Shown: positions 6,579 through 14,970 of the stretch, one piece after another
Numbering within the stretch: the first letter of the stretch is position 1
Layout of the letters: every line of letters starts with the position of its first letter
DNA from: JANLYQ01 sp031365725
Lineage (GTDB): Bacteria; Actinomycetota; Actinomycetes; JACCUZ01
Direction: 5' to 3'
NCBI GenBank assembly: GCA_031365725.1
Contig: JANLYQ010000006.1
Span: forward strand, 1-64,000
DNA: 64,000 bases
Translations under genes and position numbers: made by a program
Notes under the pieces: model-generated
The model's input: the letters and a program-made list of their open reading frames with translations, nothing else
Database searches by the model: none
Told to the model about the DNA's origin: nothing

Positions 6579-9338
6579 GTGCAGCCGCCGGCGCCTACTC
6601 TCTTGCTCGCGACGAAGCTGTACGTCCCTAAGTCGCCGCGACGGCTGGTACCGCGTCCCCGTCTGCGCGCGCTTCTCGATCGGGGAGCAGAGACGACGTT
6701 GCTGCTGGTGTCGGCCCCGGCGGGCTTCGGCAAGACGACGCTGCTGGCCGACTGGATCGCCTCCTCGACCGCTCCCCACACCGTGGTCTGGGTCTCGCTC
6801 GACAGTCACGACTCCGACCCCGGGACCTTCTGGGCGTACGCCATCGCGGCACTGCAGACTGCGCTTCCGGATGTCGGCACCAGGGCACTGGCGCTGCTCC
6901 AGGCCTCACCGCCCGCCTCGGTCACCACGATCCTCACGACCTTGATCAACGACCTGGCGGCCATCGCCGAGGACGTGGTCCTGGTGCTCGACGACTACCA
7001 CGTCATCGACGCGCCCGAGGTGCATGACGGCATGGCTTTCCTGCTGGACCACAAGCCTCGGCGACTGCACCTGGTGCTGGCCGGGCGGGCTGACCCGGCG
7101 CTCCCGTTGGCGGGCCTTCGGGCGCGCGGCGAGCTGGTCGAGATCCGCGCCGCTGACCTGAGGTTCACGCCGGAGGAGGCGTTGGACTACCTCCATGGCG
7201 TCATGGGTCTGCAGCTCACGGCCGAGGACGTCGCGGCGCTCGAAGCGCGGACCGAAGGATGGATCACCGCCCTGCAGCTTGCCGCGCTGTCCATGCGGGG
7301 CCGCACCGACCTGGCCGGCTTCGTTGCCGGCTTCGCCGGCGACGACCGCTATGTGGTCGACTACCTCGTCGAGCAGGTGCTCGGCCGGCAGACTTTCGAT
7401 GTGCAGAGCTTCCTGCTGCAGACGTCGATCCTCGGCCGCCTCAGTGGCCCCCTGTGTGACGCGGTCACGGGACAGCGCGGCGGGAAAGCCATGTTGGAGC
7501 GCCTCGACCGCGGCAACCTCTTCGTGGTCCCGCTCGACGACCGCAGGCACTGGTACCGCTACCACCACCTGTTCGCCGACGTGCTGCGAGCCCGACTGCT
7601 CGACGGGCATGCCGACCAGGTGCCGGATCTGCACCGCCGCGCCAGTGACTGGTACGACCAGCACGACGAACGGCACCTCGCGATCGACCATGCGCTGGCC
7701 GGCGGAGACTTCGACCGCGCTGCCGATTTGGTCGAGCTGGCGAGCCCCGCGTTGCGGCGGCTGCGACAGGAGGCGACGCTGCGCCGCTGGCTGGACGTCC
7801 TACCCGACGCACAGATCCGGGCCCGACCGGTGCTCTCCAACGACGCTGCCGGTGTCCTGCTGACCCGCGGGCACACCGAGGGTGTCGAGTCTCGACTTCG
7901 CGACGCCGAACGTTGGCTGGACGCACTGCCGGGCGACGGCCAGACGACGGTGACGCGTCCACCCGGAATGGTGGTGGCAGACGAGGAAGCGTTCCGGATC
8001 CTTCCCGTCGCGGTCGCCGTCCACCGGGCCGGACAAGCACTTGTCCGCGGCGACCTGGCGAGCACGAGGGCACATGCGCGTCGGGCTCAGGCCCTCTCGT
8101 ATGCGGACAACCATCTCGGCCGCGCAGCGGCGGCGGCACTGATCGGCCTCGCGTCGTGGGGGAGCGGAGACCTCGAGGTAGCACGCGCTGCCTATGTCGA
8201 CTCGATGCTCAGCATGGAGCGGGCAGGCCATGTCGCCGACGTGCTCGGGCTCGCGATCGCGTTGTCCGACATCCAGGCCGTGCAGGGCCGGTTGCGCGAT
8301 GCCCGACACACCCTCGAACGGGCATTGCGGCTCGCCGAGACCCAGGACGGGCCAGTCCTCCGAGGAACTGCGGACATGCTTGTCGGGCTGGCTGCTCTCC
8401 ACGTCGAGAGCGATGATCTGCAGTCCGCCAAGGAGCTGCTCGCTCGGAGCCACCAGCTCGGTGAGCATCTCGGGTTGCCTCAGAACCCCTACCGCTGGCG
8501 GGTGGTCATGGCCCGGGTCCGCGCGGTCGAGGGCGACCTCGACGCGGCGGTCGGGCTGCTCGACGACGCCGAGCGGGTCTACGTCGGTGACTTCTCTCCC
8601 GACGTACGCGCCATGCCGGCGCGACGGGCGCGGATGTGGATCGCCCAGGGACGCTTGCCCGACGCCTTCGGCTGGGTGGCTGCCCAGGGCCTGACCGCCG
8701 CCGACGAACTCACCTACCTGCGGGAGTTCGAACACGTCACCCTCGCCCGGGCCTTGCTTGCGCGGTGCCGGATCGACGGCTCGACCGATGCGGGTCAGCA
8801 GGCGTGGGCCCTGCTCCAGCGGCTGCTGGCAGCGGCTGACGAGGGTGGTCGCACCGGCACCAGTATCGAGATCCTCCTGCTGCAGGCACTTACCGGGCAG
8901 GCCCTTGCCCGGCAGTCGCGCGGCAATCTCGTGTCGTCTCTCGAACCGCTGGAGCGTGCGCTGGTGCTCGCGGAACCCCAGGGCTACGTGCGGATCTTCA
9001 TCGACGAGGGCGAGCAGATGCTGGCGCTGCTCAACGCGGCCGGACAGCGCGGCATCACCTCTGGCTACGTGCACCGATTGCTGGCCACAACTGGAGCAGA
9101 ACCGATGCAGCCCAAGGGAGAATCCGGCCTTGTCGAACCGCTGAGTGACCGCGAGCTCGACGTCCTGCGTCTGCTGGCCAGTGACCTGGCTGGCCCAGAC
9201 ATTGCTCGCGAGCTCGTGCTGTCCCTCAACACGGTGCGCACGCACACCAAGAACATCTACACCAAGCTCGGGGTGAGCAGTCGTCGGGCGGCGGTCAGTC
9301 GAGCCATGGAGCTGGATCTGCTGCGCACCCGGCGCTGA
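6579..9338 (+). CDS. LAL/MalT-type LuxR-family transcriptional regulator
   Basis: This is a 919-aa STAND-type regulator starting at GTG 6579. The N-terminal ATPase has Walker A APAGFGKTT (about residues 46-54), Walker B VVLVLDDYH (about 130) and typical LAL spacing (LTAEDVAALEARTEGWITAL). A long helical TPR-like middle (about 350-800) follows. A C-terminal LuxR HTH lies at about 850-912 (LSDRELDVLRLLASD, SLNTVRTHTKNIYTKLGV). Such proteins activate transcription on binding a ligand and ATP. Its targets are not evident. The next gene converges after only 7 bases; the divergent transport genes downstream are possible targets but there is no direct evidence. Confidence 0.9.
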   Translation: MQPPAPTLLLATKLYVPKSPRRLVPRPRLRALLDRGAETTLLLVSAPAGFGKTTLLADWIASSTAPHTVVWVSLDSHDSDPGTFWAYAIAALQTALPDVGTRALALLQASPPASVTTILTTLINDLAAIAEDVVLVLDDYHVIDAPEVHDGMAFLLDHKPRRLHLVLAGRADPALPLAGLRARGELVEIRAADLRFTPEEALDYLHGVMGLQLTAEDVAALEARTEGWITALQLAALSMRGRTDLAGFVAGFAGDDRYVVDYLVEQVLGRQTFDVQSFLLQTSILGRLSGPLCDAVTGQRGGKAMLERLDRGNLFVVPLDDRRHWYRYHHLFADVLRARLLDGHADQVPDLHRRASDWYDQHDERHLAIDHALAGGDFDRAADLVELASPALRRLRQEATLRRWLDVLPDAQIRARPVLSNDAAGVLLTRGHTEGVESRLRDAERWLDALPGDGQTTVTRPPGMVVADEEAFRILPVAVAVHRAGQALVRGDLASTRAHARRAQALSYADNHLGRAAAAALIGLASWGSGDLEVARAAYVDSMLSMERAGHVADVLGLAIALSDIQAVQGRLRDARHTLERALRLAETQDGPVLRGTADMLVGLAALHVESDDLQSAKELLARSHQLGEHLGLPQNPYRWRVVMARVRAVEGDLDAAVGLLDDAERVYVGDFSPDVRAMPARRARMWIAQGRLPDAFGWVAAQGLTAADELTYLREFEHVTLARALLARCRIDGSTDAGQQAWALLQRLLAAADEGGRTGTSIEILLLQALTGQALARQSRGNLVSSLEPLERALVLAEPQGYVRIFIDEGEQMLALLNAAGQRGITSGYVHRLLATTGAEPMQPKGESGLVEPLSDRELDVLRLLASDLAGPDIARELVLSLNTVRTHTKNIYTKLGVSSRRAAVSRAMELDLLRTRR

Positions 9339-9345
9339 AGGGCAG

Positions 9346-10602
9346 TCAGTGCACGCCCCGTACTGGCAGGATCGCGGCCGCGCCGAGCAGGGCACTGGCG
9401 CCGGCGATGGCGAACAACACGCTGTAGTTGCCGTGGGCGATGACAAGTACGACCGGCGCGATGGCGGGGGCCACCGAGAACGGCAGCGCGCCGGCAATGT
9501 TGACGAGGCCCAGGTCCTTGGCGGCACTCGCCAGGTCAGGAAGCACGTCGGCCACGAGCGCGAGGTCGACAGCCACATAGACGCCGAAGCCGATGCCCCC
9601 GATCGCCATGCCGACGAGGAAACCATCGAGGTTGGTGGCCAGGGCGATCACGAACATCGCCACGCCGTAGACGGCCGAGCCGACGAGGACAAAGACCTTG
9701 CGACGCCCGGTCTGGTCGGACAACCGTCCCCCGAGCAGGGCGGCGGCGATGACAAGCGCGGACTGGACGAAGGTCCCAAGAAGGACCTGCCGGGGTACGT
9801 CGTGCTCCGCCGTGCCGATCCGCTCCAGCAGGTAGTAGGTCTGGTAGGTCGCCAGGAAGGCGTAGGCCAGTACGAAGAGGAAGCGACTGACGAACGCCCA
9901 CGCGAAGTCGGGGTTGGTGCGCGGGTTGACGTAGAAGGTCTTGGCTGCCTCACGAAGTGACCACGGCGGCCGGTCGATCGACACAAGGCGTCGGTCGTCG
10001 AGGGTGGCCGCAAAGAGCAGGACGAAGAACCCGCCCACGGCGCAGGGCAGGAGGAACATCGCGAGCTGGTGGCCGGTGACGAGCCTCACGAGCAGGGTGC
10101 CGGCGACCGATGCGACGGGCACGCTGATGCCGAGGATCCCCGCGACCGAGCCGCGCTGGGCCGGCGGGACCTGATCCGGCAGGACCGCGAGCAGCGCGGC
10201 GAGCAACGCGTTGAAGCCGAGCTGGGCGATGCACCAGCCGAGCAGCACCACCAGGATGTTCGGTGCCAGCGCCACGATGAGGATGCCGGCCGAGCCCCCG
10301 GCAAGACCGACGGCCATCCAGGGGCGCCGCATACCGAACCGGGTCGACGTACGGTCGCTCAGCTTGCCGAAGATCGGGTTGGCGACCATCGCCAGGAGCG
10401 CGCCCACCCCGGCCACCAGCGACAGGCTGGTCGGTGCCCGGGCCGTGCCTACCAGCGAGTTGATCTTCAGTGCCAACGTGACCAGCAGCGGCGTGATGAA
10501 CAACAAACTGGTGCTGATGAAGGCAAGCGTGTACAGCGCGACAAAGCCCCAGCCCACGCGAGGCAGCGCTCCAGCCTCGATAGCACGGGACACGTCCCGC
10601 AT
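9346..10602 (-). CDS. Major facilitator superfamily transporter
   Basis: The protein is 418 aa from ATG 10602 with about 12 hydrophobic segments. It has the MFS loop motif GKLSDRTSTRFGMRRPW between helices 2 and 3, and its echo GGRLSDQTGRRKV in the second half. The fold is clear but the substrate is not; sugar-symporter-like or multidrug MFS are both possible. A GTG at 10635 would add 11 residues, but that start sits inside a 16-bp palindrome, so the inner ATG is preferred. It is divergent from the 95-aa/MMPL/ABC operon. Confidence 0.83.
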   Translation of the reverse strand: MRDVSRAIEAGALPRVGWGFVALYTLAFISTSLLFITPLLVTLALKINSLVGTARAPTSLSLVAGVGALLAMVANPIFGKLSDRTSTRFGMRRPWMAVGLAGGSAGILIVALAPNILVVLLGWCIAQLGFNALLAALLAVLPDQVPPAQRGSVAGILGISVPVASVAGTLLVRLVTGHQLAMFLLPCAVGGFFVLLFAATLDDRRLVSIDRPPWSLREAAKTFYVNPRTNPDFAWAFVSRFLFVLAYAFLATYQTYYLLERIGTAEHDVPRQVLLGTFVQSALVIAAALLGGRLSDQTGRRKVFVLVGSAVYGVAMFVIALATNLDGFLVGMAIGGIGFGVYVAVDLALVADVLPDLASAAKDLGLVNIAGALPFSVAPAIAPVVLVIAHGNYSVLFAIAGASALLGAAAILPVRGVH

Positions 10603-10628
10603 GGTCGCACCGAAGTTCACCACTCTGC

Positions 10629-10644
10629 TCACCACATCTGGTGA
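10629..10644. promoter_or_regulatory. Palindromic candidate operator between divergent transport operons
   Basis: TCACCA (10629-10634) and TGGTGA (10639-10644) form a perfect 6-bp inverted repeat around CATC. The core ACCACATC at 10631-10638 recurs as a direct repeat at 10653-10660, 22 bp downstream, or about two helical turns. Both copies lie in the 77-bp gap between the MFS gene (start 10602) and the 95-aa gene (start 10680). One regulator could control both directions. Confidence 0.4.
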
Positions 10645-10679
10645 TCCCTGCTGACCACATCGGTTCCTAGGTTGCGCAC

Positions 10680-10967
10680 ATGAAGGACACCGGACCAGCA
10701 GTGGGCAGTTGGCACCAGGCAGGTGACTACGAGATCCGCATCGCCGGCCACCTCGACCAACGTTGGACCGCCTGGTTCGACGGGCTCACCCTCACCCCGC
10801 AGAGCGACGGCACCAGTGTCCTTCAGGGTCCGGTCGTCGATCAGGCCGCGCTGCACGGCCTGCTGCAGAAAGTCCGCGACCTTGGCCTGCCGCTGGTCTC
10901 CGTCGCACCTGTCCAGCCTCATCCACCTTGCCCCCCTCACCAGACCACCACCAGGAGCACACCATGA
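10680..10967 (+). CDS. Small conserved actinobacterial protein of unknown function, first gene of MMPL operon
   Basis: The 95-aa protein has a core of about residues 9-75 (YEIRIAGHLDQRWTAWFDGL, LTPQSDGTSVLQGPVVDQ, ALHGLLQKVRDLGLPLVSV). Similar short proteins are widespread in actinobacteria, often near regulators or exporters; the function is not known to me. The last 20 residues are Pro/Thr-rich and probably unstructured. Its stop overlaps the MMPL start by 4 bases (ATGA), indicating translational coupling. Confidence 0.75.
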   Translation: MKDTGPAVGSWHQAGDYEIRIAGHLDQRWTAWFDGLTLTPQSDGTSVLQGPVVDQAALHGLLQKVRDLGLPLVSVAPVQPHPPCPPHQTTTRSTP

Positions 10968-13177
10968 ACCGCTTCATCCGCCGTATCGGCGACGCAAGTG
11001 CGCGCAGACCCTGGACGACGATCGGAGCGTGGGCAGTCCTTGCTGCGCTCGTCGTGAGTCTGTCGGTCGCCCTCGGCGGCGCCTTCGCCGATGACTTCAG
11101 CGCTCCGGGCAGTGAGAGCGCCAGGGGCGTGACGTTGCTGGAGCAGCGCTTCCCGGCGGCGGCAGGGGGCACAGCGGTCGCGGTATTCGCCGCGCCGCGG
11201 GGCCAGCAGATCGCCAGCTTCCGGCCGGCGATCGCGCATGCTCTGTCGAACGTCAAGAGGATCGAGCATGTCGCCAGCATCGGTGACCCGTTCGCGACCG
11301 GTCACGTCTCCGCAGACGGGCGGATCGCCTTCGCGGACATCGCGCTGGACGTGCCGTCGACCGAGTTCGGTCGACCGACCGCAGCAGCGGTTGGAGTCGC
11401 GCTCGAACCGGCCCGCGCCGGCGGTGTGCAGGCAGAGTTCGGCGGTGACGCGGCGTTCCTCAACGCGGTGAAGAAGTCATCGAGCGCCGAGGCGGTCGGT
11501 CTGATCGCCGCTCTCGTCATCCTTCTCGTCGCCTTCGGCACGGTCGTGGCCGCGCTCGTCCCGATCGCCCTCGCGTTGGTGGCAGTAGCCCTCGGCTTCA
11601 GCGGGGTCGTGCTGCTGGCCGGCAGCCTCTCGGTCTCGACGGCGGCACCCACCATCGGCGCCATGGTCGGGCTCGGTGTCGGCATCGACTACGCACTGTT
11701 CATCGTCGCCCGCTACCGCGAGAACCGGGCCGCCGGGCAGCCCAACGACCAGGCCCTGTCGGCTGCCATGGGGTCCTCCGGCACAGCAGTCGTCTTCGCC
11801 GGCGGCACCGTGATGCTGGCGATGGGTGCCCTTGCGCTGACAGGTGTGGGGTTCCTTGCCTCCATCGGGCTCGGTACGTCGATCGTGGTGCTGTTCGCAG
11901 TGGGGACTGCCATCACCCTGCTGCCCGCCCTGCTGTCGCTGCTGGGGAACCGCATCGATGCCGGCCGGATCTTCGGCCGGCGCCGCGCACCCAAGGCCAC
12001 CGAGGCGACCGTCTGGTGGCGGTTGGCGCACCGGATCTCCGCTCGGCCGTGGCCCTACCTGGTCGCGAGCGCCGTCTTCCTGCTGACGCTGGCAGCGCCG
12101 GCACTGTCCCTGAACACCGGCTTTCCCGATGCCGGTGACAACCCGACCAACCAGACCGAGCGCACGGCGTACGACCTGTTGGCACGGGGTTTCGGGCCGG
12201 GATCCAACGCGCCTCTGACCGTCGTCGTCGACCTGACAGGTGGGGGAAAGCAAGCCGCTGACCTCCCTGTTCTGGCCCGTCGCATCGCCGCCGATCCGGG
12301 CATCGCCGAGGTGGGTGCACCCCGGTTCAGCCCGAACGGTGACACCGCTGTGCTCTCGACCCTGCCTCGGACGGCGCCGGCTGAACCCGCGACCGTCAAG
12401 ACCCTGCAACGGGTTCGTGACCTCAGCACCGACGGGGTGTACGTGACGGGTGCGACCGCGTTGACCCTCGACCTGGACAAGCAGCTGTCGGACACCCTGC
12501 CCCTGTTCATCGGCGCCATCCTGCTGACCTCGGTGCTGCTGCTCACGATCGTCTTCCGGTCGATCGCCGTCCCGCTCAAAGCGGCGGCCATGAACCTGCT
12601 GTCCATCGGCGGGGCCTACGGAGTGGTGGTCGCGGTGTTCCAGTGGGGCTGGCTGGGAGGACTGTTCGGCCTGCACAGCACCTACCGGGTCGCCTCACCG
12701 CTGCCGGTGATCTTCTTCGCCGTCCTGTTCGGGCTCTCGATGGACTACGAGGTGTTCCTCGTGTCCCGAATCCGGGAGGCCTACCAGGCGACCGGTGACA
12801 ACGCCGAGTCCGTCGCCCGCGGGATGGCATCCACCGGACGAGTCATCACCTCCGGCGCCTTGATCATGGTGGCGGTGTTCCTCTCCTTCGTCACCGATCC
12901 GTCGCCGTTCGTGCAGATGATCGGGCTGGGTCTGGCCACCGCCATCGCCATCGATGCCACCGTGGTCCGGATGGTTCTTGTGCCGGCGACCATGGCGCTG
13001 TTGGGCCGCGCCAACTGGTGGCTGCCGGGATGGCTCGACCGGATCCTGCCGCACGTCAGCCTCGACGACGTCACCCCGACCCACCCGAGCATTCCTGCGG
13101 GGACCACGGTCCCGCAGCAGGGCGCCGTAGCGATCGTGTACTCCGACCGTCACCCGCAGCTCACCGAAGGACGATGA
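10964..13177 (+). CDS. MMPL-family RND transporter
   Basis: ATG 10964, preceded by CAGGAG at 10951-10956, gives 737 aa. The layout is an N-terminal helix (about 20-42), a periplasmic-type loop, a first block of five to six membrane segments (about 165-320), a second long loop (about 370-500), and a second block (about 505-660). GLGVGIDYALFIVARYRE and FGLSMDYEVFLVSRIRE are the paired Asp-Tyr motifs that mark MMPL proton-coupled transporters in helices 4 and 10. It probably exports a lipid or toxic hydrophobic compound. It overlaps the ABC ATPase gene downstream, so the cluster may form an export or resistance operon. Confidence 0.93.
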   Translation: MNRFIRRIGDASARRPWTTIGAWAVLAALVVSLSVALGGAFADDFSAPGSESARGVTLLEQRFPAAAGGTAVAVFAAPRGQQIASFRPAIAHALSNVKRIEHVASIGDPFATGHVSADGRIAFADIALDVPSTEFGRPTAAAVGVALEPARAGGVQAEFGGDAAFLNAVKKSSSAEAVGLIAALVILLVAFGTVVAALVPIALALVAVALGFSGVVLLAGSLSVSTAAPTIGAMVGLGVGIDYALFIVARYRENRAAGQPNDQALSAAMGSSGTAVVFAGGTVMLAMGALALTGVGFLASIGLGTSIVVLFAVGTAITLLPALLSLLGNRIDAGRIFGRRRAPKATEATVWWRLAHRISARPWPYLVASAVFLLTLAAPALSLNTGFPDAGDNPTNQTERTAYDLLARGFGPGSNAPLTVVVDLTGGGKQAADLPVLARRIAADPGIAEVGAPRFSPNGDTAVLSTLPRTAPAEPATVKTLQRVRDLSTDGVYVTGATALTLDLDKQLSDTLPLFIGAILLTSVLLLTIVFRSIAVPLKAAAMNLLSIGGAYGVVVAVFQWGWLGGLFGLHSTYRVASPLPVIFFAVLFGLSMDYEVFLVSRIREAYQATGDNAESVARGMASTGRVITSGALIMVAVFLSFVTDPSPFVQMIGLGLATAIAIDATVVRMVLVPATMALLGRANWWLPGWLDRILPHVSLDDVTPTHPSIPAGTTVPQQGAVAIVYSDRHPQLTEGR
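13166..13171 (+). promoter_or_regulatory. Shine-Dalgarno deciding the ABC ATPase start
   Basis: GAAGGA at 13166-13171 is 8 bases from ATG 13180 but only 2 bases from the ATG at 13174 that overlaps the MMPL stop. The spacing favours 13180. Confidence 0.5.
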
Positions 13178-13179
13178 CC

Positions 13180-14115
13180 ATGATCGAAGCCAAGAACCTC
13201 ACGAAGACGTACGGCGACAAGACCGCGGTCGACGACCTGACCTTCACCGTCCGACCCGGCATCGTGACGGGGTTTCTCGGTCCTAACGGTGCCGGCAAGT
13301 CCACCACGATGCGGATGATCCTCGGACTCGATGCTCCGTCCGGTGGGACCGTGACAGTCGGCGGAAAGCCGTACAGGCAGCACACCAAGCCCTTGCAGGT
13401 CGTGGGAGCGCTGCTCGAGGCGCGCGCGGTCCACACCTCGCGATCAGCCCACAACCACCTGCTGGCGCTCGCCGCCACCCACGGGATCTCCAACACCCGG
13501 GTGGCGGAGGTGATCGAGATGGTCGGGTTGCAGGAGGTCGCCCGGAATCGGGCGGGCGGCTTCTCCCTCGGCATGGGCCAGCGGCTGGGCATCGCGTCCG
13601 CACTGCTGGCCGACCCCGAGACACTGATCCTGGACGAGCCCGTCAACGGCCTGGACCCGGAGGGGATCCGCTGGATCCGGGACCTGCTCAAGGGCCTGGC
13701 GGCAGACGGACACACGGTGTTCGTCTCGAGCCACCTGATGAGTGAGATGGCTCTGACTGCTGAGCACGTGATCGTCGTCGGTCGCGGACGGCTGATCGCC
13801 GACATGCCGATGGCTGACCTCATCGCGCAGGCATCGAGCAACGCCGTGATGGTGCGTTCACCTGGGTCGACCGAGCTGGCCATGGCCCTCGGCGGTGCGG
13901 ACATCACCGTGACCCGCACCGGCCCGGACACCCTGGAGGTCACCGGCCTGAACGCCGCCCAGATCGGCGACGCCGCCCGCGACCTCGGCATCAGCCTGCA
14001 CGGGCTCACCACCCAGCAGGCCTCCCTGGAGGAGGCCTTCATGGAGATGACTCGCGACGAAGTCGAGTACCACGCCCACAACCCCACCGGCCACCACGCC
14101 AGGAGTGCGTCATGA
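13180..14115 (+). CDS. ABC transporter ATP-binding protein
   Basis: The protein is 311 aa from ATG 13180 (MIEAKNLTKTYG); ATG 13174 would add two residues. Motifs are Walker A GPNGAGKST (about residues 38-46), a Q-loop region, the degenerate signature FSLGMGQR at about 130, Walker B LILDEPVNGLDP (about 150) and the H-loop SSHLMSEM. A C-terminal extension of about 90 residues (220-311) is typical of bacitracin/drug-export ATPases. It partners the permease that overlaps its end by 4 bases. Use of SLGMGQR instead of LSGGQ is normal for this subfamily. Confidence 0.92.
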   Translation: MIEAKNLTKTYGDKTAVDDLTFTVRPGIVTGFLGPNGAGKSTTMRMILGLDAPSGGTVTVGGKPYRQHTKPLQVVGALLEARAVHTSRSAHNHLLALAATHGISNTRVAEVIEMVGLQEVARNRAGGFSLGMGQRLGIASALLADPETLILDEPVNGLDPEGIRWIRDLLKGLAADGHTVFVSSHLMSEMALTAEHVIVVGRGRLIADMPMADLIAQASSNAVMVRSPGSTELAMALGGADITVTRTGPDTLEVTGLNAAQIGDAARDLGISLHGLTTQQASLEEAFMEMTRDEVEYHAHNPTGHHARSAS

Positions 14116-14945
14116 GCACCTTCACCGCCTCGTCGACCAGGGGTCCTGACACTCTCGACGCCGTTCTCGTCCAGGACGTCACCCTGATGCGGGTTCTCCG
14201 CAGTGAGTGGATCAAGCTGCGGTCGCTGCGCTCCACTGCCCTCACGCTCGGCGCGGCCGTCCTGATGATGATTGCCCTGGGCTGGCTGTTCGGCTGGGCG
14301 ACATCGATGCAGTGGTCCACCCTGCGCCCGGACGAGCGAGCGTCCTTCAGCCCCATCGACACCACTCTCGCGGGGTACAACCTGGCCCAGCTCGCGGTCG
14401 GCGTCCTCGGAGTCCTGCTGGTGACGGGGGAGTACTCCACCGGCATGATCCGCGCGACCTTCGGTGCAGTGCCGAAGCGGCTTCCGGTCCTGTGGGCGAA
14501 GATCGCCCTCTACACCGGCGTCACCTTCGCCCTCATGCTAGTGGCCACCGCGGTCGCGTTCGTCGGTGGCGAGCAGCTGCTCGGCGCTCACGGCACCACA
14601 CTGTCCGCCGACGGAGCGGTGCAGGCGATCATCGGCGTGGCCGGATATCTCGCCCTGATCGGGGCCTTCTCCGTGGCGCTCGGATTCATCATCCGCAGCA
14701 CCGCGGGTGGGATCGCAACCCTGTTCGGGCTGCTGCTGGTCGTGCCTCCCCTGGGGCTGCTCCTGCCGTCGCGCTGGCGCGACCATCTGCTGCCCTACCT
14801 GCCCAGCAATGCAGGCGCCACGATGGTCAAGGCTCACGCGAGCGCGGATGCGCTGTCGCCCACCACGAGCCTGCTGGTGCTTTGCGCCTGGGTCGCTGCC
14901 GCGTTGGTCGGGGCCGTGCTGGTCCTCCGGAAGCGGGACGCCTGA
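14112..14945 (+). CDS. ABC-2-type transporter permease
   Basis: The 277-aa protein has about six hydrophobic segments, starting with LRSTALTLGAAVLMMIALGW after the RSEWIKLRSLRST cytoplasmic motif typical of ABC-2 permeases paired with NatA/BcrA-like ATPases. Its start overlaps the ATPase stop (ATGA at 14112). Together they form a two-gene ABC exporter downstream of MMPL. The substrate is unknown. Confidence 0.88.
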   Translation: MSTFTASSTRGPDTLDAVLVQDVTLMRVLRSEWIKLRSLRSTALTLGAAVLMMIALGWLFGWATSMQWSTLRPDERASFSPIDTTLAGYNLAQLAVGVLGVLLVTGEYSTGMIRATFGAVPKRLPVLWAKIALYTGVTFALMLVATAVAFVGGEQLLGAHGTTLSADGAVQAIIGVAGYLALIGAFSVALGFIIRSTAGGIATLFGLLLVVPPLGLLLPSRWRDHLLPYLPSNAGATMVKAHASADALSPTTSLLVLCAWVAAALVGAVLVLRKRDA

Positions 14946-14947
14946 TC

Positions 14948-14962
14948 CGCATCCTGGATGCG
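14948..14962. terminator. Short inverted repeat between convergent genes
   Basis: CGCATCC-T-GGATGCG (14948-14962) is a perfect inverted repeat just after the permease stop (14945) and before the stop of the leftward amidase (14971). As RNA it would fold as CGCAT/ATGCG with a 5-base loop. There is no T-run, so terminator function is only a suggestion from position. Confidence 0.3.
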
Positions 14963-14970
14963 AGAGGGGT

